DNA of 11,220 nucleotides from contig JANPDA010000508.1 of assembly GCA_031431235.1 (NCBI GenBank), positions 1 to 11,220 of the forward strand, in the 5' to 3' direction. The stretch comes from JANNSW01 sp031431235. GTDB lineage: Bacteria; Pseudomonadota; Alphaproteobacteria; Rhizobiales; Hyphomicrobiaceae. The notes beneath the pieces are model-generated. The model saw only the letters and a list, made by a program, of their open reading frames with translations. It was not told the DNA's origin and did no database searches. Every line of letters begins with the position of its first letter. Positions within the stretch are counted from its first letter, which is position 1. The position numbers and the translations under genes are program-made. Shown here piece after piece: positions 1 to 6,328 of the stretch.

Positions 1-22
1 GAGCGGCTCGATCCGCGCCCTA

Positions 23-481
23 TCATCGCCGCTTGAACAGCAGCAGCACCGCGAACGCGATGCGGTCCTTGCGCGAGGCCTGCCGCAGCGAGCGGATGGC
101 GTCCGCGGCGAGTGCGATCCAGTCGAGAGCCTCGGAGCGGCCGACGCGATAGTCGGGATCGTAGTCCGCGCCGTGGCGGGCTTCCTGCAGCCTGACGAAG
201 GCGTCCGCCGCAAACTCGATCTCGGCTGGAAAACCCAGCCGGCGCACATTCGAGCAGGCGTTCCTGGCCGCGCCATGATCGAGCGCACGATAGACTTGCG
301 CCCAAGCCTTGTCGGGACGGTTCGGTCCTGAGCCGACGAGCAAGCTGGCCGCGTCCTCTGCCACGGCGTGGAACAGGGCGTAGTAGGCGGAGCTGACGGC
401 CCGCTCGAGATCGCTCCGACGTGGCCTGCCGACGCCGCCCTTCGCCAGCCGGAGCGCCGTCGCGATCAGATCCTCGCTCAC
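23..481 (-). CDS. HEPN-domain-like helical protein
   Basis: The 152-aa product is predicted mostly helical. Two segments recall HEPN proteins: the first-helix motif SAYYALFHAVAED at about residues 31-43, and the late motif LQEARHGADYDPDYR at about 98-112. A further motif, YRALDHGAARNAC, lies at 64-76. HEPN proteins are commonly RNases or helical partners of nucleotidyltransferases in toxin-antitoxin and defence loci. No clean R-x4-6-H RNase motif is visible (R65 and H69 are three residues apart; R102-H103 is the other candidate), so catalysis is uncertain. The start is GTG at 481, chosen because it overlaps the upstream gene's TGA by 4 nt (GTGA), which indicates translational coupling. The short basic C-terminus (FKRR) ends close to the window edge. 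HEPN membership is an inference from motif resemblance; substrate and role are unknown. Confidence 0.7.
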   Translation of the reverse strand: MSEDLIATALRLAKGGVGRPRRSDLERAVSSAYYALFHAVAEDAASLLVGSGPNRPDKAWAQVYRALDHGAARNACSNVRRLGFPAEIEFAADAFVRLQEARHGADYDPDYRVGRSEALDWIALAADAIRSLRQASRKDRIAFAVLLLFKRR

Positions 482-780
482 CGGTCCCAGGTGCCCTTCT
501 GGTCGTCGTGATAGTAATGGCGGACGTAAGCGAATCTATCTTCGCCGAGCTCCCACAACCGGTCCAGTATGCACTTGGAGAGCCTGCGAAGGTCCCTCGT
601 ATCGATCGGCGTCTCGCTCAAATCGTGCTCGATATCGACGAAAATGGCAGGCTCGCCGGCATGATTCTCATCCGCATGGATGCGGATCTCGCGCACGGCA
701 TAGGGCGCCATCATCTCGCGGACGGTCGCCTCTATGAAGGACAGGATCTCGGGCGAGATCGGGTCGGGTCTGAGCCTCAT
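478..780 (-). CDS. Small alpha/beta protein upstream of and coupled to the HEPN gene
   Basis: I do not recognise the family of this 100-aa protein. It shows an N-terminal helix (residues 8-24), two probable beta strands (VREIRIHAD at 29-37, and AIFVDIEHDL at 45-54), then an amphipathic helix (TRDLRRLSKCILDRLWELG at 61-79) and a conserved-looking tail (DRFAYVRHYYHDDQ). The helix-strand-strand-helix layout is loosely like a minimal nucleotidyltransferase, but the GSxxxG and DxD signatures are absent, so no such activity is claimed. Its TGA overlaps the GTG of the HEPN-like gene, so the two are surely cotranscribed. By analogy with two-gene HEPN modules it could be the cognate partner or antitoxin; that is inference. 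No good Shine-Dalgarno precedes the ATG at 780, and a palindromic element begins only 10 nt upstream. Confidence 0.6.
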   Translation of the reverse strand: MRLRPDPISPEILSFIEATVREMMAPYAVREIRIHADENHAGEPAIFVDIEHDLSETPIDTRDLRRLSKCILDRLWELGEDRFAYVRHYYHDDQKGTWDR

Positions 781-789
781 GGCAACAGC

Positions 790-865
790 CTAGTGTCCTG
801 TCTCCGAAATACGCTCAACCTCGCAGCGTCCTCTGAAGCGTATTTCGGAGATGAAAGGACACTAG
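790..865. repeat. Palindromic element copy 1 (CTAGTGT-bounded hairpin)
   Basis: An imperfect inverted repeat with arms 790-815 and 837-865 and a 21-nt loop. The left arm begins CTAGTGTCCTGTCTCC and continues GAAATACGCT. The reverse complement of the right arm begins CTAGTGTCCTTTCATCTCC and continues identically, so it carries 3 extra nucleotides that would bulge. The ends are CTAG, a typical target of IS630-type transposition, and also reminiscent of the tetranucleotide at the foot of REP hairpins. It lies in the leader of the 100-aa gene and downstream of cysNC. There is no T-run, so it is not a standard terminator. A MITE or REP-like element is the best reading. Confidence 0.85.
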
Positions 866-878
866 CAACTCTAGGAAT

Positions 879-957
879 CTAGTGTGGTTTCGCCTCGCAA
901 ATGCCATCACCGAGCCAGCTGCGGATGCTGGATGGCATTTGCGAGACACCACACTAG
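879..957. repeat. Palindromic element copy 2, inverted relative to copy 1
   Basis: A second hairpin with arms 879-908 and 931-957. The left arm begins CTAGTGTGGTTTCGCCTCG; the reverse complement of the right arm begins CTAGTGTGGTGTCTCG; both continue CAAATGCCATC. Here the longer arm (extra 3 nt) is on the left, whereas in copy 1 it is on the right, so the two copies face opposite ways. Positions that are CC in both arms of copy 1 are GG in both arms of copy 2, so pairing within each copy is kept although the sequence differs between copies. Only 13 nt separate the copies. The element ends 52 nt beyond the cysNC stop codon. Confidence 0.85.
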
Positions 958-1009
958 TGGACGATCGCCCCGAAGTCGACTGGTCGCGCGTCGACGCACC
1001 ACCTGCCCA

Positions 1010-2923
1010 CTACACGATCCCCTTGGCCTCCAGCATCCGCATCACCTGCTCGGTCAGGTCTTCCGGCGTCGCCTTGCCGCCGTCGAGCCGGATCTCGGCC
1101 GCCTCGGGCGCCTCATAGGCGGAAGAGATGCCGGTGAAGTTCTTGATCTTGCCGGCGCGCGCCTGCTTGTAGAGGCCCTTGGGGTCGCGGCGCTCGCAGA
1201 TCTCGATCGGGGTGTCGACGAACACCTCGAGGAATTCCCCAGCCGCGAACAGGTCGCGCGCCATCCGCCGCTCGGCCCGGAACGGCGAGATGAACGAGAC
1301 GATGGTGATGAGGCCGGCGTCCGCCATCAGGCGGGCGACCTCGCCCACGCGGCGGATGTTCTCGACCCGGTCGGCGTCGGTGAAGCCGAGGTCGCGGTTG
1401 AGGCCGTGGCGGACGTTGTCGCCGTCGAGGATGTAGGTGTGCTTGCCAGCCGCGAGCAGCCGCTTCTCGAGCAGGTTGGCAACCGTCGACTTGCCCGACC
1501 CTGACAGCCCCGTGAACCACAGGCAGCACGCCTGCTGGCTCTTCTGGCTCGCGCGCGCCGCCTTGTCGACCGAGAGCGCCTGCCAGTGGATGTTGGTCGC
1601 GCGCCTGAGCGCGAACTGGAGCATGCCGGCGCCGACGGTGTTGAACGTGACACGATCGACCAGGATGAATCCGCCGGTCTGCCGGTTCTGCGAATAAGGG
1701 TCGAACACCAGCGGCTTGGAGAAGGAGAGGTTGACCTGGGCGACCTCGTTCAACGCGAGCTCCTTGCCCGCGATATGATCGAGATTGTCGACGTTGATCT
1801 TGTGCTTCAGGGCCGACACGGTCGCCGTTGCCCACTGGGTGCCGACCTTGATCAGATAGGGGCGGCCCGGATAGAGCGGCTCCTCGGCCATCCAGATCAG
1901 TTGCGCGGCGGCCTGGTCGGCGACCTCCGGACGTGCGCTTGGCGCGGTGATCACATCGCCACGGCTGACATCCACCTCCTCCGTAAGGGTCAGCGTCACG
2001 GCGTCGCCGGCTACGGCTTCCCCGCGGTCGCCGTCATAAGTCGAGATCCGCTCGATCCGCGTCGTGCGCGCCGACGGCAGCACCACGACCTCGTCGCCCG
2101 GCCGCACCCGGCCGCCCACCACGGTGCCGGAGAAACCGCGAAAATTCTGGTTCGGCCGGTTGACCCATTGCACCGGAAAGCGGAACGGCGTCTCGCCGCG
2201 TCCCTTCTCGACGTCGACATTTTCCAGCTGCTCGAGCAACGTCGGACCATCGAACCAGGCCAGCCCCTCGCCGCGCAGGATCACGTTGTCGCCGGTCAGC
2301 GCCGAGACCGGGATGCAGACGATGCGCTCGAGCCCGAGCTGGCGCGCAAAGGCACGATACTCAGTCTCGATCTCGCGGTAGCGGGCCTGCGAATTGCCGA
2401 CGAGGTCCATCTTGTTGATGGCGACCACGACCTCGGGAATGCCGAGCAGGTGGACGATGCACGAGTGCCGCCGCGTTTGCGTCAGCACGCCCTTCCTGGC
2501 GTCGATCAGGATGATGGCGAGGTCGGACACCGAGGCGCCCGTCGCCATGTTGCGCGTGTACTGCTCGTGGCCGGGCGTGTCGGCGACGATGAACTTGCGC
2601 CTGGCCGTCTGGAAGTAGCGGAACGCGACATCGATGGTGATGCCCTGCTCGCGCTCGGCCTGCAGGCCGTCGACGAGGAGCGCGAGGTCGATCTCGCCGC
2701 CGGTGGTGCCGAACTTGCGGCTGTCGGTCTTCAGGCCCGCGAGCTGATCCTCGAGCACATGCTGGCTGTCGTAGAGGAGACGCCCGATCAGCGTGCTCTT
2801 GCCATCATCGACGCTACCGCAGGTGAGGAAGCGCAACAGTCCCTGATTGGGCTCGGCGACCGGGGAGGGGGCGGCAGAGGGAGCGGTCATGTCGGGCTCG
2901 ATCCTGCGCTGGGCTTGGGACAT
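1010..2923 (-). CDS. cysNC: Bifunctional sulfate adenylyltransferase subunit 1 / adenylylsulfate kinase (CysN-CysC fusion)
   Basis: This 637-aa cytoplasmic enzyme couples GTP hydrolysis to APS formation by CysD and then phosphorylates APS to PAPS. The N-terminal EF-Tu-like GTPase shows the P-loop GSVDDGKS (36-43), DTPGHEQY (115-122) and NKMD (170-173), followed by beta-barrel domains to about residue 450. The C-terminal APS kinase has its own P-loop GLSGSGKS (472-479), DGDNVRHGLN (500-509), FISPFRAERR (544-553, with the family's phosphorylated-serine position at S546) and a typical KNFTGISSAYEAP segment (594-606). All key motifs are intact and the length is normal for the fusion. The ATG at 2923 overlaps the cysD stop codon by one base (TGATG). 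The fusion resembles rhizobial NodQ, but no sulfotransferase or nod gene is nearby, so housekeeping sulfate assimilation is the likely role. cysH, cysI and transporter genes are not in this window. Confidence 0.97.
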   Translation of the reverse strand: MSQAQRRIEPDMTAPSAAPSPVAEPNQGLLRFLTCGSVDDGKSTLIGRLLYDSQHVLEDQLAGLKTDSRKFGTTGGEIDLALLVDGLQAEREQGITIDVAFRYFQTARRKFIVADTPGHEQYTRNMATGASVSDLAIILIDARKGVLTQTRRHSCIVHLLGIPEVVVAINKMDLVGNSQARYREIETEYRAFARQLGLERIVCIPVSALTGDNVILRGEGLAWFDGPTLLEQLENVDVEKGRGETPFRFPVQWVNRPNQNFRGFSGTVVGGRVRPGDEVVVLPSARTTRIERISTYDGDRGEAVAGDAVTLTLTEEVDVSRGDVITAPSARPEVADQAAAQLIWMAEEPLYPGRPYLIKVGTQWATATVSALKHKINVDNLDHIAGKELALNEVAQVNLSFSKPLVFDPYSQNRQTGGFILVDRVTFNTVGAGMLQFALRRATNIHWQALSVDKAARASQKSQQACCLWFTGLSGSGKSTVANLLEKRLLAAGKHTYILDGDNVRHGLNRDLGFTDADRVENIRRVGEVARLMADAGLITIVSFISPFRAERRMARDLFAAGEFLEVFVDTPIEICERRDPKGLYKQARAGKIKNFTGISSAYEAPEAAEIRLDGGKATPEDLTEQVMRMLEAKGIV

Positions 2924-3828
2924 CAGAAATAGCCCTCCTGCTTCTTCTTCTCCATCGAGCCGGACTGGTCCTTGTCGATGACGCGGCCCTGGCGCTCGGA
3001 TACGCGCGAGGTGACGAGCTCGTGCAAGATCTCGGGCAAGCTTGTCGCCGAGGATTCGATCGCGCCGGTCAGCGGATAGCAGCCGAGCGTGCGGAAGCGG
3101 ATCCGGCGCATGTGCGGTCGCTCGCCCGGCAGCAGCGGCAGGCGGTCGTCGTCGACCATGATCAGCATGCCGTCACGCTCGACGACCGGGCGCTCCTTGG
3201 CGAAGTAGAGCGGCACGATCGGGATGCCCTCCAACTCGATGTAGTTCCAGACGTCGAGCTCGGTCCAGTTGGAGAGCGGGAACACACGCATGGTCTCGCC
3301 GGGCGCGAGCTTGCCGTTGAACAAGCTCCACAGCTCGGGCCGCTGGCGCTTGGGATCCCAGCGGTGGCCAGCGGAGCGGTGGGAGAACACGCGCTCCTTG
3401 GCGCGCGACTTCTCCTCGTCGCGCCGCGCCCCGCCGATCGCGGCATCGAAGCGATGCGCGTCGAGCGCCTGGCGCAGGCTTTGCGTCTTCATGATGTCGG
3501 TGTGCAGTGCGCTGCCACTCCCCACCGGGCTGATGCCCTGCGCAAGGCCGACCTGGTTGATGTGGACGAGCAACTCGAGACCGAGCCGCCTGGCCGTCTC
3601 GTCGCGAAAGCCGATCATCTCCTGGAACTTCCAGGTGGTATCGATGTGCAGCAGCGGGAACGGCAGGCGCGAGGGGTGGAACGCCTTCAGCGCCAGATGG
3701 AGGAGGACGGAGGAATCCTTGCCGATCGAGTAGAGCAGCACCGGCCGCTCGAACTCGCTCGCGACCTCGCGAAAGATGTGGATGCTCTCGCTTTCGAGGC
3801 GCTTCAAATGCTCCAGACGGCTCGACAT
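2923..3828 (-). CDS. cysD: Sulfate adenylyltransferase subunit 2 (CysD)
   Basis: The 301-aa catalytic subunit of ATP sulfurylase forms APS and pyrophosphate from sulfate and ATP, working with the GTPase domain of CysNC. It belongs to the PAPS-reductase-like PP-loop family: the PP-loop SIGKDSS is at residues 34-40, the basic GGARRDEEKSRAKER segment at 132-146, FPLSNWTELDVWNYI at 183-197, and LGCYPLTGAIES at 248-259. The C-terminus SMEKKKQEGYF is typical of CysD, so the protein is complete. The ATG at 3828 has a strong Shine-Dalgarno (GAAGGAGG) 10 nt upstream. It is the first gene of a two-gene operon and its TGA shares one base with the cysNC start. About 186 nt separate it from the EamA gene behind it, enough for its own promoter. 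Confidence 0.97.
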   Translation of the reverse strand: MSSRLEHLKRLESESIHIFREVASEFERPVLLYSIGKDSSVLLHLALKAFHPSRLPFPLLHIDTTWKFQEMIGFRDETARRLGLELLVHINQVGLAQGISPVGSGSALHTDIMKTQSLRQALDAHRFDAAIGGARRDEEKSRAKERVFSHRSAGHRWDPKRQRPELWSLFNGKLAPGETMRVFPLSNWTELDVWNYIELEGIPIVPLYFAKERPVVERDGMLIMVDDDRLPLLPGERPHMRRIRFRTLGCYPLTGAIESSATSLPEILHELVTSRVSERQGRVIDKDQSGSMEKKKQEGYF

Positions 3829-3838
3829 GGTCTTCTAG

Positions 3839-3846
3839 CCTCCTTC
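3839..3846 (-). promoter_or_regulatory. Shine-Dalgarno of cysD
   Basis: GAAGGAGG on the minus strand lies 10 nt before the ATG at 3828 and fixes the cysD start. Confidence 0.8.
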
Positions 3847-3928
3847 AGCGGCGTCACTTCGGATCGACAGCGCCCGCCGGCTGGCTGGTTTCGTGGGCGG
3901 GAGACGAATCAACCGCACTCTCTCCTTG

Positions 3929-3957
3929 GCTCTAGAGATGCTCGACTCGTGTTGCAA
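3929..3957 (-). promoter_or_regulatory. Weak candidate promoter for cysD-cysNC
   Basis: On the minus strand TTGCAA (3952-3957) is followed after 17 nt by TAGAGC (3929-3934), a loose match to a sigma-70-type promoter. It would give a leader of roughly 95 nt. No riboswitch fold or clear CysB-type site was recognised in 3829-4014. This is only a spacing-and-consensus guess. Confidence 0.2.
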
Positions 3958-4014
3958 TGCGGCGAAGGGCTCGCATCGGGCGATCGGGTGGGGCTCCGCT
4001 GATGCCTCGACCGC

Positions 4015-4893
4015 TCAGGCTTTGGCCTCGACCTCCCGATCACTCCACAGCCGCACCGCCGAATGCAGAAACAGCACCAGCACGATGATCCCCCCGCCGG
4101 CGATGGTGCGCAGTCCAGGGTGCTCTGCCAGCACCAGCCATACCAGCAACGGGCCCAGCACGGCTTCCAAGAGGCTCAGCATGGCGACCTCGGGTGCAGG
4201 CAGGTAGCGTGGCCCGATGGTCAACAGGATCAGCGCGGCCGGCAGGATCACGCCACCACCGATCCCGAGCCATAGCCATTGCATGGAGCTCATGGGCGGG
4301 TAGCCGGCGAACGGCGCGGTCACGGCCGCAGCCATGAGCAGGCCGAGCCCCATCGCCGGCACCATGCTGACATCGCGATGGCGGCGGATGATGATGTAGG
4401 ACAGGGCGACCGTCAGCGCGTTGGTGAGAGCCAGCGCGTCGCCGAGCACATGGCCGGCGCCGATGCTGCCACTGACGATGACGGCGAGCCCAACGCTCGA
4501 GGCAGCGATCGCTGCCCAGGTCGAGGCAGGCAGGCCTTCGCGCAGCACGGTCCAGGCGAGCACCGCGGTCAGGAGTGGCGCCGTCGAGAACACGAGCAGC
4601 GCGTTGGCGGCAGTGGTGTGCTGGAGCGAAAAGATGAACAGGATCGAGCTCAGCGCCTGCAGCACCGCTACGGCGAGGCCCCAACGGCTGAGGCTGGCCA
4701 GCTCGTGAACAAGCCGCCCGCCCGAGGCCCACGAGCACCACGCCAGCACGATCGCCCCGGCGAGCAAGTCCCGGCCGGCAACCAGCGTCGCCGCATCGAT
4801 CGCCGTGAGGCGAACGAGCAGCGCATCGGGCGCGAACATGAGGACGCCTGCAAGCGTGATGAGCGTGCCTTTGGCCCGGTTGTCGGTCGGCAT
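4015..4893 (-). CDS. EamA/DMT-family transporter
   Basis: An inner-membrane protein of about 292 aa with some ten hydrophobic segments arranged as two EamA repeats, the layout of the drug/metabolite transporter superfamily, whose members export amino acids, nucleobases or other small metabolites. Repeat one ends with TTAANALLVFSTAPLLTAVL and the EGLP turn; repeat two has the matching APEVAMLSLLEAVLGPLL and AEHPG. Substrate cannot be told from sequence. I chose the ATG at 4893 because GAGG lies five nucleotides upstream; an in-frame GTG at 4899 would add two residues. The gene follows the CPBP protease gene by 27 nt on the same strand and is probably cotranscribed with it. The TGA is at 4015-4017, with no obvious terminator before the cysD leader. 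Confidence 0.9.
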   Translation of the reverse strand: MPTDNRAKGTLITLAGVLMFAPDALLVRLTAIDAATLVAGRDLLAGAIVLAWCSWASGGRLVHELASLSRWGLAVAVLQALSSILFIFSLQHTTAANALLVFSTAPLLTAVLAWTVLREGLPASTWAAIAASSVGLAVIVSGSIGAGHVLGDALALTNALTVALSYIIIRRHRDVSMVPAMGLGLLMAAAVTAPFAGYPPMSSMQWLWLGIGGGVILPAALILLTIGPRYLPAPEVAMLSLLEAVLGPLLVWLVLAEHPGLRTIAGGGIIVLVLFLHSAVRLWSDREVEAKA

Positions 4894-4920
4894 CGGCACC
4901 TCGGTCGACCGGAAGGCCCT

Positions 4921-5724
4921 TCAGGCGCCTGGCACCGGCATGAAAAACAGCATGAACACCACCACGCCGGCATTGTAGACCGCGTGGCAGAAGATCGTCA
5001 CGCGCAAGCTGCCGGTCCTCACGAGGATCGCACAGAGCGCGAGCCCGACGATGAAGACCGTCAGCATGCCCTGCAACGAATAGCCCGCATGTGGCAGCGT
5101 CCACAGGGCCGTCGAGACCAGCGAGGCGCCGATCAGGCCGATCCGGCTGCGGGCGAGCGCAGAGAACAAGAACCCGCGGAACAGCAGCTCTTCCGAGAGC
5201 GGCGCACCCACCACGATCAGCAACAACATGAATGGCGCCGCCGGCGATTGCATCAAGGGTTGCCAGAGCCGCAGGTCCTCGAGGGGGTCGTGCGGCAGCA
5301 GCGTGCCGATGACAAAGCCGGCGGCGACGGCAGCGGCGACGAACAGGGCCGCCGAAGCGAGGTAGGTCAGGACGCCGCCGCCTGCGGGAGCGAGTGCCAG
5401 CACGGCGGCGCGCCGGCCGCCCTTGAACCCGGCGAACCAGACCGCGAGCACGATCGCGATGATCTGGCCGGCGAAAGTCGAGACGATCAGGCTGACCTGC
5501 ATGGCTGGATTGGTGAGCGCCTGCGCCTCGGGCGCCTGGCTCGCCTCGAGGCCGCCCGCGGCAAGAATGAACGTGATGCCGATGCCTGCGACATTCACGA
5601 GCACTGCGCTCGCCAGGATCACGACGGCGAGTGCCAGCGTGGTGAGCGGGCCGAGCGTTGCGTGCGAGACATAGCGCGACCGCGGGCTGCGCGCAGGGGT
5701 CTCGGCAACGGTTTCGATCGACAT
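4921..5724 (-). CDS. CPBP-family intramembrane metalloprotease (CAAX-protease/bacteriocin-processing type)
   Basis: The 267-aa polytopic membrane protein carries the three CPBP motifs: EELLFR at residues 178-183, the histidine of LWTLPHAG at 212, and HAVYN at 247-251, which together form the active site within the membrane. Several hydrophobic segments (about 25-58, 76-99, 113-142, 163-175, 196-210, 219-236 and 242-262) fit the family. CPBP proteins include Rce1-like CAAX proteases and bacteriocin-immunity proteins; no bacteriocin or prenylated partner is visible, so the substrate is unknown. The ATG at 5724 is chosen for its Shine-Dalgarno GAGGAGG 4 nt upstream. An in-frame ATG at 5805 would add 27 polar residues and has no support. 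It is the first gene of a likely operon with the EamA transporter and is divergent from ssrA. Confidence 0.9.
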   Translation of the reverse strand: MSIETVAETPARSPRSRYVSHATLGPLTTLALAVVILASAVLVNVAGIGITFILAAGGLEASQAPEAQALTNPAMQVSLIVSTFAGQIIAIVLAVWFAGFKGGRRAAVLALAPAGGGVLTYLASAALFVAAAVAAGFVIGTLLPHDPLEDLRLWQPLMQSPAAPFMLLLIVVGAPLSEELLFRGFLFSALARSRIGLIGASLVSTALWTLPHAGYSLQGMLTVFIVGLALCAILVRTGSLRVTIFCHAVYNAGVVVFMLFFMPVPGA

Positions 5725-5728
5725 GAAG

Positions 5729-5735
5729 CCTCCTC
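5729..5735 (-). promoter_or_regulatory. Shine-Dalgarno that sets the CPBP protease start
   Basis: GAGGAGG on the minus strand lies 4 nt before the ATG at 5724. It argues for this start over the in-frame ATG 81 nt further upstream at 5805. Confidence 0.75.
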
Positions 5736-5930
5736 GTGGACCCGCATCACCGCGAGCTTCGATCGAGCCAAGCAAGGATCGGGCAGAGCTGCTGGATCCG
5801 ATCATGTGCTTTGCCCGGCATGGTTAGCGCTCGGCTACGGCAAGTGCCTGCTCGGGACGCGGGGACCCGCCAGTCGCAGCTCGTTTCGTTTAGATTCAGA
5901 TGACGCCTTTTTTTCGCACGCGGAACATCC

Positions 5931-5936
5931 TATATT
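5931..5936 (+). promoter_or_regulatory. Probable -10 box of ssrA
   Basis: TATATT stands out in GC-rich surroundings and lies just before the acceptor piece of ssrA. A transcript starting about 7 nt downstream would begin near 5943. The -35 region at the expected spacing is a T-run (5908-5914) rather than a TTGACA match, so the box rests on position and composition only. The rest of 5725-5930 shows no gene and no other site I can support. Confidence 0.4.
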
Positions 5937-6023
5937 CCACCTGCCGACTCGTTCGGCTATGGCGATAAACGCAACCGTAATAAGCCATTCGGACCCGGGG
6001 GCGGTACCCGGCGCCTCCACCAA

Positions 6024-6054
6024 ATGCCGCCGACCTGTCGAGTTCAGGCGGCAT
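6024..6054 (+). other. ssrA spacer hairpin, removed during processing
   Basis: ATGCCGCC (6024-6031) and GGCGGCAT (6047-6054) form a perfect eight-base-pair stem with a 15-nt loop, between the CCA end of the acceptor piece and the 5' end of the coding piece. In permuted tmRNA genes this spacer is cut out of the precursor, leaving two RNAs held together by base pairing. The CCA is encoded in the DNA at 6020-6022. Confidence 0.8.
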
Positions 6055-6144
6055 CTGCTGGGGGCGAAATAGGATCGACGAGGGTGTAAAGGGTCAAGCT
6101 TTTGCTCGGCATGGTACCGCCGTTATCGGGCCAATCGTATAGTT

Positions 6145-6183
6145 GCCAATGACAACTATGCTGAGGTCGCCATCGCTGCGTAA
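6145..6183 (+). other. tmRNA tag reading frame, peptide ANDNYAEVAIAA
   Basis: The frame starts at the resume codon GCC (6145-6147), preceded by TATAGTT, which matches the UAGU context before the resume codon in other tmRNAs. It encodes ANDNYAEVAIAA and stops at TAA (6181-6183); the alanine from tmRNA itself precedes it. The ANDN-aromatic-AE start is the form known from Caulobacter and its relatives, the region bound by alpha-type SspB, and the terminal Ala-Ala is the ClpX degron. The resume codon falls in a small inverted repeat, ATAGTTG (6139-6145) with CAACTAT (6153-6159). Confidence 0.9.
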
Positions 6184-6328
6184 TGCGGCGCTGGTCCTCG
6201 AAATGAAAGCCCTGATTCCTTAGCAGGGGTCAGGCGCGGTTCGGGGGGCACCGGGCAACAGAAGCCCTCCATTTCTCTTGAGCTCGGCGGGCGCTCCGCC
6301 GGCGAATCTGGACGCCAGCGCGATATCG

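Larger units (their letters stand above)
5943..6275 (+). ncRNA. ssrA: Two-piece (circularly permuted) tmRNA
   Basis: Transfer-messenger RNA rescues stalled ribosomes and tags the unfinished protein for degradation. The gene is permuted as in alphaproteobacteria: the acceptor piece comes first (about 5943 to 6022, ending CGCCTCC-A-CCA), then a spacer, then the coding piece (6060 to about 6275). The 5' end GGGGGCG (6060-6066) pairs with CGCCTCC (6012-6018) to give a seven-base-pair acceptor stem with G-U at the third pair, the tmRNA identity feature for alanyl-tRNA synthetase. A T-arm with CCGGG/CCCGG stem occupies 5995-6011, the D-region signature GGATCGACG is at 6072-6080, and the encoded tag is at 6145-6183. 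The 3' part contains the hairpin GGGCAACAGAAGCCC (6253-6267), which I recall as typical of alphaproteobacterial tmRNA. The outer 5' and 3' ends are estimates. The gene lies directly upstream of sspB. Confidence 0.93.

Noticed and set aside
790..957. Reading the paired hairpins as rho-independent terminators of the cysD-cysNC operon
   Set aside because: No T-run follows on either strand, and the shared CTAG ends and covarying arms fit a palindromic repeat family better.
1586..2932. A 448-codon plus-strand open frame opposite cysNC
   Set aside because: CysNC has all motifs of its family on the other strand; this frame has none.
5725..5805. Upstream ATG adding 27 residues to the CPBP protease
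   Set aside because: There is no ribosome-binding site, while the ATG at 5724 has GAGGAGG just upstream.
5835..6023. A 62-aa minus-strand ORF containing PGTAPGSEWLITVAF
   Set aside because: It is antisense to the ssrA acceptor piece and its promoter; the sequence is explained by the T-arm and acceptor stem of tmRNA.
4279..6072. A 597-codon plus-strand open frame
   Set aside because: It runs antisense through the EamA and CPBP genes and into ssrA, is Arg/Glu/Gln/His-rich and matches no domain; it is a GC-rich shadow.
6278..6328. TTG start adding 17 residues to SspB
   Set aside because: It abuts the 3' end of tmRNA, and the conserved domain begins directly after the ATG at 6329.
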